Made by a program: the position numbers and the translations under genes. Below the pieces are notes generated by a model, which worked only from the letters and a program-made list of their open reading frames with translations, was not told where the DNA came from and made no database searches. Positions 1-9,820 of a DNA stretch of 64,000 nt are shown here, one piece after another (position 1 is the first letter of the stretch; every line of letters begins with the position of its first letter). This DNA is from Unio delphinus (Eukaryota > Mollusca > Bivalvia > Unionida > Unionidae). The stretch spans positions 2,134,501-2,198,500 of the forward strand of contig JAQISU010000246.1 in assembly GCA_029339505.1 (NCBI GenBank). The letters run 5' to 3'.

Positions 1-100
1 TTTCTTCAGTCTACAGTTTCTGACAGTACCATCACTGGATGCTTCATAATTTGTAATCACAGGGTGTGGTCTGAATTCTTGGTTCATTCGTATACTAATA

Positions 101-490
101 CTATTTGTCTAATTCATTGTTTGGTCTAATGATTACATCTTTGGAGAATCTTTCGATGTAGTCTTGGGGGGTTCTTATGACTTTATCCTTGACGTTGTCA
201 GAGTCAAGGACTTTTTCAAGGTCATAATTTCTGATTGATTGTCCATTTTTTATTCTTTTGTCATAATAACGCTTCAATTCCCTATATCGTTTACCACCAC
301 AACTCAGACATAACTGCGATTTCCCCCTGACCCCAACCCTACATCGTATGCAGGGTAACGGACCAAGGCTTCCACGATGAAAGCTTTGCATATGATACCC
401 ACAGAATTCCTTTCTGCATGATTTGTTACACGGAGTCGTTGATCCAATCATGAGCCATTTGCAGTGATTCATTATATATAAATCTTTCAT
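101..490 (-). CDS. Small cysteine-rich putative zinc-binding protein (129 aa)
   Basis: This is an intact 129-codon ORF. The N-terminal half has three cysteine groups: CNKSCRKEFCGYH, then PCIRC, then LCLSCGG, giving CxxC-type zinc ligands. The C-terminal half is charged (KRYRELKRYYDKR, then acidic and polar). Its ATG at 490 faces the polymerase-like reading frame starting about 25 nt away on the other strand, so the two probably share a divergent promoter. From memory, cysteine-rich proteins of this look accompany PLA2-bearing Polinton-like elements in other invertebrates, but the function is unknown. It is one of the few undamaged ORFs in element A. Confidence 0.55.
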   Translation of the reverse strand: MKDLYIMNHCKWLMIGSTTPCNKSCRKEFCGYHMQSFHRGSLGPLPCIRCRVGVRGKSQLCLSCGGKRYRELKRYYDKRIKNGQSIRNYDLEKVLDSDNVKDKVIRTPQDYIERFSKDVIIRPNNELDK

Positions 491-513
491 TTAAATGCTT
501 GTTTTAATTATAG

Positions 514-3228
514 TATGAAGAAGTTTTAGAGATTATCGAAAATTAAGCCTTGGAAAAATGCTCAATTCAATCCTGATAAGGAGTTTAAGAGATTATTAAA
601 AATTAGTCCTAGATTTAATCTCGATAAACCAAAAAAAGTCTAGTGGACGGTAACATGAAGGAGTTTAAGAGATTATTAAAAATTAGTCCTAGATTTAATC
701 TCGATAAACCAAAAAAACGTCTAGTAAACGATAAACCAAAAAAACGTCTAGTGGACGGCAACATGAAAGAGTTTAAGAGATTATTAAAAATTAGTCCTAG
801 ATTTAATCTCGATAAACCAAAAAAACGTCTAGTAAACGATAAACCAAAAAAACGTCTAGTGGACGGTAACATGAAGGAGTTTAAGAGATTATTAAAAATT
901 AGTCCGAGATTTAATCTCGATAAACCAAAAAAACGTCTAGTAAACGATAAACCAAAAAAACGTCTAGTGGACGGCAACATGAAAGAGTTTAAGAGATTAT
1001 TAAAAATTAATCCCTGGAAAAATACTAATTTTAATCTCGATAGAGTCTCTGATACATCAAAACGTCTAATCGGTGATAGAACTATACTGGATAAAATCGA
1101 AGAGTGTTTTAATGAATTCTACCGAGACGGTGCAGCACATTGTTGGTCGACATTTCGAATTATCAACATAATCGAAGATGTCGGTGTCAATGTACCCATC
1201 ATCGATGCTACTATGAACGATGACAAAGCAGCCGAGATAATTTCACACCTTGGTGGGCCAAGCAATTCTCAACAGAAGTATTTTTTAAGAATAAAATTCA
1301 TTATCGAAGTCGAAGGCAAATTGATTATCAGGGATAAATTTGAACCAATCCTCAAGAATAAAAAACAATCACACTGAGTAGAGATTCCAAACCAGGAATT
1401 CTAACTGGAATCGACAAACCATACTACGAGAGATCTTATCCTGTAACAGCAGTTGTTTATGGAATATACCCGCTAAATGATAAACCCAATATTGCAAAAC
1501 TAGCTCCTATGAAACTATCTTCGACGTTGAATTGTGTAGCAACACGGGTAATGGAACACTTCACAAATGCATCCCGAGGAAATAAACTAACTGATCTGCG
1601 ACGTAGGAAAATAACCGAATGGGAATTAACAGTGAAACAGCACGGTGCAAAGATTTCCGATATAGCTAAATTAGAAGCATCATTAAAATTCCCAATATCA
1701 GTAACGACAATAACCGGAGAAGTATTATACGAACCGAAATATCAATCGCGAGGAGCGCCAATTGAAATTATTGATCATAACGAACACGCGTGGACACCTG
1801 CAGTAACAATATTTCCACGAGAACGAATCGTGAAATATATCCCCAAGGAGTTCGTCGGGGATGTTTTTATAATGAGAAATTATTCGATGCTATTCACACG
1901 CTGTGTAAGGGTGATCCTGTGTCAGTGTGGTTACTTAGAAGTGATGAAGATCCCGAAATAGGATTCGATCAATTTGTAAGACCAAATGGTGAATTATATC
2001 GCATTGAAGAGTTAGATAACAGAATGAGAAAAATTGCAAATGATTTTTCACCGGAGAGTTTCCATGAAAAACTACTCACGGATAGTTTTACTATTCCATC
2101 AGTGGTAGCTCACTTTGCAAGAGAAAAAAACTCATGGCGTCCTACACGAAGTGATTTTCTCGAGGACGTTAAATTGAGTTGCGTAAAATTGGTCATGGAG
2201 GACTGTGGAATACAAAATACTCACGTGATGGTATGATTTCAATTGATATATCCGCGTGTTATCCTGGAAGTTTTCTCGGGTATGGAGAATGCGTTGAGTA
2301 CTTTAAACGATTTGGACACCCCACGCATGAAATGACTCGTGTTGCGATTAATGGTCCATTGCCTGATTTTGATTTAACTGGATTCGCTCGTGTGATATCA
2401 TTCGAATTAGCTACAGGGTTACATCCGTGTAGTTATCTTTGGCTTGATAGACACCTATCTGAAAAGGCATGGATGCCAATAGTGTTATTGAGATATATGA
2501 TCGATTGTGGTATGCTAATATCGTTAATTGTCAGTGAGGCGATTATATCCTATCGAGCTCAGAAAGAAGTTTGGCTACCACAACCCGATCTAGATAGAAT
2601 AATTAGCGAACAGCGAAAACTGTTTCCTGATCTCAGCGAGGAAGAAATCATGAATTTGTCTAAGAAGGTATTTGAAATTAAAAAAGAACAAGCAAAAGAT
2701 TTTGGACGAAGAATAATCGGTAAATTTACCCAGGGTGGAAGATACGACAATGCAAAATACTCTTCGCGGTTGATCATAGACGTCGCTGAATACGATTTTA
2801 TTGTAGCGGATTTAACGAAACAGGGAAAACTTGTATCCCGTAAGGATGCTTGTCTATCCAATGGTGAGAAATTAGGTACGGTTGTTACCTACTGTGATGG
2901 ATATAATTCCCAGTACACACACTTAAGAAGTTCTATGCTAGCCTATGCTTGTATTAATCTATTTTTGATGATAAATAGATTTCCTAATACCGCGGTTATA
3001 GTAGCCACTGATTCGATGTATATACACAGTAAATATAAATCAGCTGTAGCGGCATTCACAGATACCGAGGAAGCGTGGGGACGTTGGCGATTTAAAAAGG
3101 AAACACTACATGAGTATTGTGAATCCGCAGACGTTACCATGGATGATAAATATCTTTGTTGTAACTGTATTGAAATTCAATCAGAATTTTCTAATGCACC
3201 ACCGGTATCTGATCCAATCTGTATATAG
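514..3228 (+). pseudogene. Divergent type B DNA polymerase, broken (element A)
   Basis: This is a protein-primed-type PolB candidate. The first segment (643-1377) has the 36-residue repeats, then a domain resembling the N-terminal region of Polinton polymerases (DGAAHCWSTFRIINIIEDVG). Further segments lie in three other frames (1509-1961, about 1870-2200, 2179-3228), so at least three frameshifts are present. In the last segment DISACYPGSF resembles polymerase motif A, GRRIIGKFT the motif B area, and VATDSMYIH motif C, with Ala in place of the usual first Asp or preceding residue. The stop at 3226-3228 (TAG) is followed in the same frame by the helicase, suggesting one long protein originally. 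Family assignment rests on motifs and context only. Confidence 0.6.
550..1012 (+). repeat. 108-bp (36-codon) tandem repeat inside the polymerase N-terminal region
   Basis: Units begin at 655, 763, 871 and 979 (partial), with degenerate copies upstream from about 580. Each full unit is 108 bp, an exact multiple of three, and encodes a 36-residue lysine-rich block starting MKEFKRLLKISPRFNLDKPK and ending in a doubled KKRLV motif. The copies are almost identical, which implies recent expansion compared with the surrounding decay. Confidence 0.9.
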
Positions 3229-3807
3229 AAGACAGTTGATTTAAACGGTTGTGGTGGGTCAGGAAAGACAACTCGTGCAATTGAATTATTTCGTCGGTCA
3301 AACATGATTGTGTTAACACCGACTCACAGACTCGCCAGAGAGATGTAACAACGAGGGGTAAATGCCTGTACTTATCACAGCTTCTTTCGATGGAAGGGTG
3401 ACAAATGGACTCCTGAGCGTATGGGTGATAAATTCATTCCTGAAATCATAATTTGGGATGAAATATGCACAGTATCATTAGATGTATTACAAACATTTCT
3501 CGAGTGGTTGTTAAACAAAAACACAAAAGTCGTCATGTGCGGTGATCACGGCCAACCACCACCATTTGTCGGTGTATCCTCACATGAATGGCTAAAGGGT
3601 TTTGTAGACTATTATGAAGAAATTAACACTGATTATAGATCACTTGATAAACGATTACGAGAATTTAAAGCGCTAATTAGATTACAACCGGATAGAATCC
3701 AGTGTGAAATAGTGCGTGAAGTGATTTCAGAGACTCCAATGAATGAATTTTGGGAAACGTGGAGACCAAACGATTTGATAATCGCGAGTAGAAAAATTGT
3801 CAGATGA
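3229..3807 (+). pseudogene. SF1 (Pif1/RecD-like) helicase N-terminal half, in frame with the polymerase
   Basis: Directly after the polymerase TAG stop, and in the same frame, the sequence reads NGCGGSGKTTRAIELF, a Walker A motif, followed by LTPTHRLAREM (motif Ia), a TAA stop at 3346, TYHSFFRWKGD, then IIIWDEICTVSLDVLQ (Walker B, DE) and VVMCGDHGQPPPF (motif III). This is the normal motif order of SF1 helicases of the Pif1/RecD type. The reading frame is lost near 3805 and continues one base over. Being in frame with PolB across a single stop argues for an ancestral PolB-helicase fusion, an uncommon arrangement for Polintons. Confidence 0.7.
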
Positions 3808-4472
3808 AGTTATTTGAATTGCATAAAGAAAAATTTGCAACACTTCCAGTACCTCTTTGTTATAGGCCTTCGGATACACGAAAACAGAATATCGAAGTTG
3901 ATATTCCAGGACAGCGTGAAAAACAAATTCTCGTATTAAATGATATTGTGCTGGTTGATATCAGTGTCGTTGAAGATGCATTGCGTGCTAATAAATCCCC
4001 GTGGACGCTAGGATACGCAGCGACGATACATTCTTCACAGGGATTAACTATATCGGATACAATTGTTTGGATGGTAGATAATCGCATCGAATGGTCAAAT
4101 TTAGTCTATCTTGCAGTATCCAGAGTACGAAAAATAAATCAGCTTCGAAGAATTGTCCTGACAGAGTCAGGCGATGATAATGACACAACAATGGATGATA
4201 TTGATGTTAAAATTATTGATAAAAAACTCTCCGGTTACAAACAAGACAAAAAAAACCAACGAGAATTTGACATTGATGCTGAATTAATAATTACGCTGAA
4301 ACAACAACAGAATAATCACTGCGCAAGTTGCAATTGTATAATGCGTTGGCAGTATTCGGATAAGGATCCTCGCCAATTTACCGTAGACAGAAAGAATAGC
4401 AGTCTCGGTCATATCAGAAACAATGTGATGTTGACTTGTCTTGAGTGTAATAGACGCAACGGCGCTAGTTAA
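3804..4472 (+). pseudogene. SF1 helicase C-terminal half followed by an HNH nuclease domain
   Basis: The 222-codon frame contains YAATIHSSQGLTISDTIVW (helicase motif V-like) and VYLAVSRVRKINQL (motif VI-like), completing the helicase begun at 3229. Residues of about 170-222 form an HNH nuclease: NNHCASCNCIMRW, FTVDRKNSSLGHIRNN, LTCLECNRRNG, with two CxxC pairs and the DR...GH...N core intact. The stop (4470-4472) overlaps the convergent integrase stop by 8 nt. The HNH core looks undamaged although the upstream protein is broken. Confidence 0.7.
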
Positions 4473-5442
4473 GACCCTGTGGTGGTAATTGAGTATCGTC
4501 AGGAATCACTTGGAGTTGTTCGCGTGTAAAACTTCGCTGAGGGGCAGTTGAATCGAGTTTATAGATTGGAGGTCTACCAGTTGATCGTGTTATAGTAGAT
4601 ATCTTGTGTGCAGTAACACTCCAAATAGGATCAGTAGCCCTTTTTGTGCCACCTTCTAGCTCTCCTGGTTCGTATAAATACCTAACAGTGACATTACTAC
4701 CAAGAATTGGTTCGGAAACGCTAGCGTTTCTAGAAATATCTTTTTGTGAAATCCCATGGATTTCCATTTCTGGTATAGACGCTTTCTTAATCGCGTTGAT
4801 AGGTTTCATGTTAATTGTTCGAGTAATCTCGTTATTGAGCGCGGTAATCACAGCTGGTAATCTCTTAACCCATTCACGGGATCTTTAATCCTGAATAAAC
4901 TCCTTCGCGTATTGATATCCAAATAACCGCTCAGCAAGAGTCCGATTAAATCGTTCTACAATTGCCTGATCGCGATGTAACGCAGTATGCCCTCGTCTGA
5001 TGGTGACATTATGATGTTTCATCGCTGATAAAACAGCGACTTGAAATTCCTTGCCAGGATCAACCTGCAATAGATTTGGCCAGCGTAGTGGGCCTCGTCG
5101 ATAAATCCTTTCAAATGCAGAACCTACTTCAGTTGATGATTTTGTTTTCAGCGGTTCTGCTTGTTTGTATCGACTCGCAACATCAACGACGGTTAGCGCG
5201 TATTTGTAACCACGATCATGTGGCAAATATAATATATCAGCCTGATAAACTTCATTAGGGACAGTCACATCAAAATGCGAGTAATTAATTTGTTTAGGCG
5301 CTAGTAGATAAATTTTCCATATAGCTTGTTTGGATAACCAATTAGCCGCAGTGGCCTTTTTCACTTTTGCGGCGCTAGCGAGTTTATTGATTGCAGCGTT
5401 ACCCCGCCAGTATCCTTTTGGAGAATAATAAATAGATTCCAT
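4465..5442 (-). pseudogene. Polinton integrase (rve), element A lineage, one nonsense codon
   Basis: This is a retroviral-type integrase. Catalytic aspartates and glutamate are visible in VYQADILYLP, LLQVDPGKEF and AIVERFNRTL. An ATG at 5442 (MESIYYSPKGYW) is the best start, only 7 nt past the PLA2 stop; the frame opens earlier only with a non-ATG codon. A TAA at about 4885-4887 interrupts the protein after EFIQD, and the same frame then continues to the TAG at 4465 with RSREWVKRL and a basic C-terminal region. It is a shadowed cousin of the integrase of element C; the lineages are clearly different. Confidence 0.8.
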
Positions 5443-5449
5443 GTTGTTA

Positions 5450-5798
5450 TTAATTACCGGCACCTAACATCAATTTGCTTTTCATAGACGATTTTATTAA
5501 CCATGAAGCTAATTTTTCTTTGAAGGATTTATCAGGAATAGCATTTAACGCATGAATTAATTTTACATCTGCGAGATGTCTTTGCTGCAAATCGCTGCTC
5601 CTATATGCAACATCATGAGCATGACACGCCTTATCAATAGCGTTTATCGGTTCTTCACCACGTCGAGGTTGGTTTTGATCATCAAGTCTGATATCTAATC
5701 GTGTTCCGGGGCCACAGTAGCTATATCCTGGAAGGTGCTTTTCTCCGGGGTACTTTGCCCATGGGGTTCCAGGGAGCTTTGCCAATTTGGCTGCGATA
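5450..5798 (-). pseudogene. Parvovirus-type phospholipase A2 domain
   Basis: YCGPGTRLD supplies the calcium-binding loop and DKACHAHDVAYR the catalytic His-Asp, the hallmark of the PLA2 found in parvovirus VP1 and in some Polinton/adintovirus proteins, where it helps virions breach endosomal membranes. No ATG exists in this frame upstream. The frame instead runs into a zinc ribbon on the same strand through a run of nine A residues (T9 on the plus strand near 5809-5817), so a single-base slip separates the two halves. The C-terminus ends 7 nt before the integrase ATG. Confidence 0.8.
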
Positions 5799-5975
5799 TC
5801 ACCTCCTCTTTTTTTTTAAAGGTTCCTTGGGTTTACCAAGTGAAATAAATCTAAATTTCTTTGTACCACATTGTACGCATTTACCAGAAAGCGCTGATCG
5901 GTTATTTTTAGTTGTAATCGTCATCAAGTCATCTGTGCCAGTACGCGTTTTACACTTCACACAATATAGATCCAT
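5799..5975 (-). CDS. Zinc-ribbon N-terminal module of the PLA2 protein (58 aa as read)
   Basis: From the ATG at 5975 the frame reads MDLYCVKCKTRTGTDD, then GKCVQCGTKKFRF, two CxxC pairs forming a zinc ribbon, then a Lys/Pro linker. It terminates at a TGA (5799-5801) right after the nine-A run. In the neighbouring frame the PLA2 domain continues without interruption, so this is the broken 5' half of a zinc ribbon-PLA2 protein, not an independent gene. The ribbon resembles small DUF5679-like viral zinc ribbons; that comparison is from memory. Confidence 0.65.
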   Translation of the reverse strand: MDLYCVKCKTRTGTDDLMTITTKNNRSALSGKCVQCGTKKFRFISLGKPKEPLKKKRR

Positions 5976-5980
5976 AATTT

Positions 5981-6655
5981 ATGTATAGAGATATGGATAT
6001 AATTGATTTTTCAGCGACTAAAACAAGAGAACCGGTTAAGCATCATGCAGCGCTACCAAACTCTATCCGGATGATTATAATCAGGCCATCTGGATCCGGC
6101 AAGACGCAATTGTTACTCAATTTAATAATGAGATGGATGAAGTGGGATAAGTTGTATTTAGTTGCTCCTAGCGTAGATGATCAACGATGCTATGAAGTGC
6201 TAAAAGATTTTAATGAAAACGCTTCAGAGATTGCACGCGAGAACGTCTTTGATTTTATAACCGATATTGACGAGGCACCATCAGTTGAAGATCTTGATGG
6301 AAACATTAACAATTTAGTCGTATACGACGATGTGATGTTAGATAAACAAAAAAATCCTGCTAGAATATTTTCCCGAGGCAGGCATAAAAACACGGACGTG
6401 ATATATGTCACTCAACGCTACACACAGATTCCAAAAGTGATCAGAGATAACTGCAATTTATTGTGTGTATTCAACGGAGTTGATACACATACGTTACGAA
6501 ATATTTGGCAGACATGGTGCTGCGGTGATATGGATCATAATCAATTAAAAAATTTCTTTAGTAACGCTCAGTCAACCCCGAACGGATTTGTAACGATAAA
6601 TTTACATGATCCTCGGACACGATATCGTATCGGACTCGATCAAATATTCGGTTGA
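5981..6655 (+). CDS. A32/FtsK-type DNA packaging ATPase, element A lineage (224 aa)
   Basis: This is an intact 224-codon ORF that should power genome packaging into the capsid. The P-loop reads RPSGSGKTQ: the first glycine expected in GxxxxGKT is Arg (AGG, one base from GGG). This damages the Walker A motif although the frame is open. NLVVYDDVML is Walker B, and DVIYVTQRYTQIPKVIRDN is the conserved sensor-type TQ motif also seen in the element C ATPase (VIYITQNLFQQSK). The start may be the ATG at 5981 or 5993; the first lies 5 nt from the divergent zinc-ribbon ATG, so the two genes must share promoter sequence or overlap in transcription. Confidence 0.8.
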   Translation: MYRDMDIIDFSATKTREPVKHHAALPNSIRMIIIRPSGSGKTQLLLNLIMRWMKWDKLYLVAPSVDDQRCYEVLKDFNENASEIARENVFDFITDIDEAPSVEDLDGNINNLVVYDDVMLDKQKNPARIFSRGRHKNTDVIYVTQRYTQIPKVIRDNCNLLCVFNGVDTHTLRNIWQTWCCGDMDHNQLKNFFSNAQSTPNGFVTINLHDPRTRYRIGLDQIFG

Positions 6656-6923
6656 AATCATTTATTATTTTTTGTTAACCAGAACTGAAAGTTTCAGCAG
6701 CAGAGAGGGTGATGACCACAAAGTTGCGAGCAAAATTGATTAAAAAATCGTAAAATCTCCGTTTTTGCAAAAATGGAGACTTTTTTTTTGGTTAAATGAG
6801 ATTTTGTTGGAAGCCTTATTTTTTGTTCGAAAACGTGGTCTATAAGCCATATTTTGCTCGAAAACGTGATCTGTAAGCCTTATTTTTGCTTGAAAACGTG
6901 GTCTGTTCACCCTCTCTGCTGCT
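6656..6923. repeat. 229-bp unit with 17-bp terminal inverted repeats (6695-6923) plus flank
   Basis: The left arm at 6695-6712 reads CAGCAGCAGAGAGGGTGA and the right arm at 6907-6923 is its reverse complement (TCACCCTCTCTGCTGCT). The following GACCAC is also matched by GTGGTC at the far end. Between them lie three 34-bp tandem copies of a GAAAACGTGGTCT-type motif. This is either a small MITE or terminal-repeat material of a Polinton: read inwards from 6923 it begins AG, like Polinton ends. It sits exactly at the junction between element A and the truncated integrase of element B. No coding. Confidence 0.65.
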
Positions 6924-7877
6924 CAAACCCATTCGACGAAAATTTCACTGAAGTCGCACTCAAGTGGAAGGCATCGATCATCAATAGCAAGCCGACTTAG
7001 GCGATGTCTCTCATTTAGCCACCTACAATCGTGGCTACAAATATTTGTTTTGTGTCATCGACGTCTTTTCTAAATTTGCCTGGGTCGTACCATTGACATC
7101 CAAATCGAGCGGAGAGTTAGTACGAGCTTTGCAACTGGTGTTGAAACAAATGGTTGTCACCCTCTTCGATGGCAAACCGACAAAGGCACCAAATTTCTGA
7201 ACCAAGCTTTCCAACGAGAATTAAAGAAACGTGACAATCATTTTTTCACCACCGAAAATCCTGAAACCAAAGCCAGTATCGTGGAACGTTTTCAACGTAC
7301 CTTGAAAGAACGCATGTGGAAATATTTTACGCATCAGCACACTCTCAAGTACATCGACGTCTTACCGCACTTAGTCCAAGCCTACAATCAATCTTACCAT
7401 AGAAGCACTGGACGTGCCCCACAAGATGTGACACCTGACAACGATATGACTGTTTTTGAGCGTCTGTTTGGTACGTTCCGGACGATGGCTCTTCCCAAGA
7501 AAGGTGGAGGAGTGTTAACCCCGGGAGATTGGGTACACATTGGCAAAACCAAACGCACTTTCGACAAAGGTTACTTACCCAACTGAACCACCAAATTGTT
7601 TCGTGTTACTGGACGAGTGAGTGATCGTCATCCTACCGTCTATAAATTGGAAGACATGAACGGAGAAGTATTAAAAGGAACGTTTTACTTGCCTGAGTTA
7701 CAACGTGTCACCAAAAAAGAAGAAAACGTGTACGACATTGAAAGCATTCTCGAACGAAGAACCCGTTAAGTAGGAAAACGTCGTGTCAAAGAAGTCAAAG
7801 TACGCTGGAAAGGATATCCTCCTAGTTTTGATTCTTGGATTGACGCTCCGCAAGTCATCGACTATAAAAAGAAGTGA
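6923..7877 (+). pseudogene. Polinton integrase remnant (element B)
   Basis: DNA is nearly identical to 52046-53004 of element C. The N-terminal zinc-binding part and start codon are missing. A TAG replaces the Trp codon just before the first catalytic Asp, a frameshift lies near 7150, and further stops occur near 7585 and 7768. The segment 7281-7586 remains open and retains the catalytic Glu region (SIVERFQRTL). The C-terminal chromodomain is recognisable but broken. A non-functional fossil. Confidence 0.9.
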
Positions 7878-8036
7878 CCATCATGCCCTTCAATACAGCT
7901 TCAGCGAACACAGTGGCTACTCCTCCACCCACTTCTTCTCTGCAAGATTTACAAAAGCAACCTTTGTGGGTGGTGTGGGGAACGTGTCCCTAAAACGCAA
8001 ATCGTCTTTTTTGTCAAATCTTTGCGGTGTAATGTG

Positions 8037-9637
8037 TGTAACAGAATTGTTACCGAGAGGAGGGTGGACTAAATGAACAATACAAACACAATTTGTGAAA
8101 GAAAATATAAATTTATGTAATAAATTATAAATGAAAAAAAATACAGATGTAACAACACAATAATTCATGCACTCAACCCACAATTAAACTCACAATCATT
8201 CACAATACATGAACAAATTAAATAACAATACAAAAGGAATCACAAATGTAAAGGGATCTCTTGGATTATACACAGATCCAAGAATCCTTTACGAAAGTTA
8301 AATAAATGCAAGTATGATTTACGAAAAAAATAAACACAAACGACAAACTATCTATCGCACGATGGATTGCGATAACTAGCACGATCATATACTTGTATTC
8401 AATCAAGTTGCTAGCTTTTATTGATATCTATGTGATCCCTTGAAATATTATTGCGATCTGACATAAACATGCAAATACAACAATGTATTAAATTATATCA
8501 CAATTTCAATACACCTATGTGTCTCCCCTGTATAACCGCACGATTCAGCAACAGTTGAATCGTCTCCCAGTTTCCCCGAGAACCGAGGGTTGACCAATAC
8601 TATTATCGGACGTTTCCCTACACGGATCCACCACAGTTATACGTTCAGACAGCATACAACATCTACCAGAACCAACGGTTCCTCACTCCCCTAGATGTCG
8701 ACCCGGACGTTTTACAACTCTAAGACAGCTCCGACACTCGGACTTCTAGCTTTCCGGATATTTACATGTTACACAGATGTTGACGAACAGACAGTTCGAC
8801 ACACAGACAGATACTTCAATTCCGTTTGCACAAATTAACGGCACAAGCACATTCAAATATTTATACAGAGATGTTCCAGAACAAACAATAGATGTCCCAC
8901 AACAAATCAGACGATATCAAAGACGTTTATCAAAAGATGGTATCAGATGTGTTAACAGCTACGGTATAAACGATGTTATTAGCAGCTACGGTATCAGATA
9001 CATTGTAACAACTACGTTAGCAGCTACGGTATCAGAGACGGTATCAACGATGTTATTAGATGCGCTATCAGTGATGTACTTCTACGGTATCAACGACGGA
9101 ATCAACGACGGAATCAACGACGGAATCAGCTATAATAAACAAAACCAGACTAATAATAGTTGTCTCAAAAATAATCTAAGCCGTAGATTACGATATTGTA
9201 TTTAAAGTCTAAAAGTGACTAGTAATTCCAAATATTCCACGTTTAATTGCAATAAAAGCATCATTATACGAAATGATAATCTGAATAAAATTCACAATAA
9301 AACGAAATGTAAATTTAACACTCACCCCTTTGGCTGGAGATTTGCAAGACGAGGTTATCTATCCTTCGATTAGATATTTTGGTTCCCGTAAATAATAATG
9401 AGAAATCCTTCGCCTTATATACTCTCAATAGGTGAACATAAATCACATCGAGCTTGCCATGCACCACGTAAAACGAGTATTTCGGATTTCATGTAAATTA
9501 CAAATTGGCACATGCAAATCGTTACACGCCACTTAATCACCCCAGGTAATGCGTGTACGACGAAATCAAGAAAATGGTGAGTTTCGTTTGCAATTCAAGA
9601 ACAGAAATCAGTTCAATTTTCGCCTAATTCTGTGACA
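8037..9637 (-). repeat. 3' LTR (relative to element transcription)
   Basis: This 1,601-bp repeat is almost identical to 12875-14479; the visible differences are a few substitutions (for example near 8258, 8437, 8850 and 8964) and a short indel near 9600. It contains a 12-bp tandem motif around 9087-9130. The open frame across 8777-9205 is a by-product of those repeats, not a supported gene. Confidence 0.95.
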
Positions 9638-9640
9638 ATA

Positions 9641-9650
9641 CCTCCCCCCT
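9641..9650 (-). promoter_or_regulatory. Polypurine tract of the LTR element
   Basis: On the minus strand the bases next to the 3' LTR read AGGGGGGAGG followed by TAT and the LTR start TGTCAC. This is the expected place and composition for the plus-strand primer. Confidence 0.75.
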
Positions 9651-9820
9651 AAGAATAAAAATGTACACATTTTTAAAACTAACACAGAATAGAAGAAAAA
9701 TAACTACTGATGATATCTTACAACATTTACACTGGTTATACTACAAACTGGATTTTATTACTGGGCAAATTCATACAAATTTCCCATCATGCCCTACTCA
9801 AGTAGTCTGCGCCTATATTT

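Larger units (their letters stand above)
1..6660. mobile_element. Element A: partial, decayed Polinton-like element of a divergent lineage
   Basis: The block contains PolB-like, SF1 helicase, HNH, retroviral-type integrase, zinc ribbon, phospholipase A2 and A32-type ATPase sequences in six kilobases. This set is typical of Maverick/Polinton or adintovirus elements. Genes are packed extremely tightly: head-to-head starts lie 5-25 nt apart at about 490/514 and 5975/5981, and a tail-to-tail overlap of 8 nt lies at 4465-4472. Capsid, protease and terminal repeats are not seen, so the left end is outside the window or lost. Several in-frame stops and frameshifts indicate decay. Protein similarity to element C is too low to recognise by eye outside motifs, so it is a separate lineage rather than another copy. 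Confidence 0.75.

Noticed and set aside
615..980. 121-aa repetitive minus-strand ORF
   Set aside because: Exact antisense shadow of the 108-bp coding repeats; the plus strand fits the polymerase.
3226..3348. Stop-codon readthrough as an explanation for the in-frame TAG and TAA in element A
   Set aside because: Other frameshifts in the same gene make simple decay more likely.
8777..9205. 142-aa ORF with repeated Gly-Ile-Asn-Asp, also at 13615-14043
   Set aside because: Lies wholly in the LTRs and is produced by a 12-bp tandem motif; opposite to element transcription.
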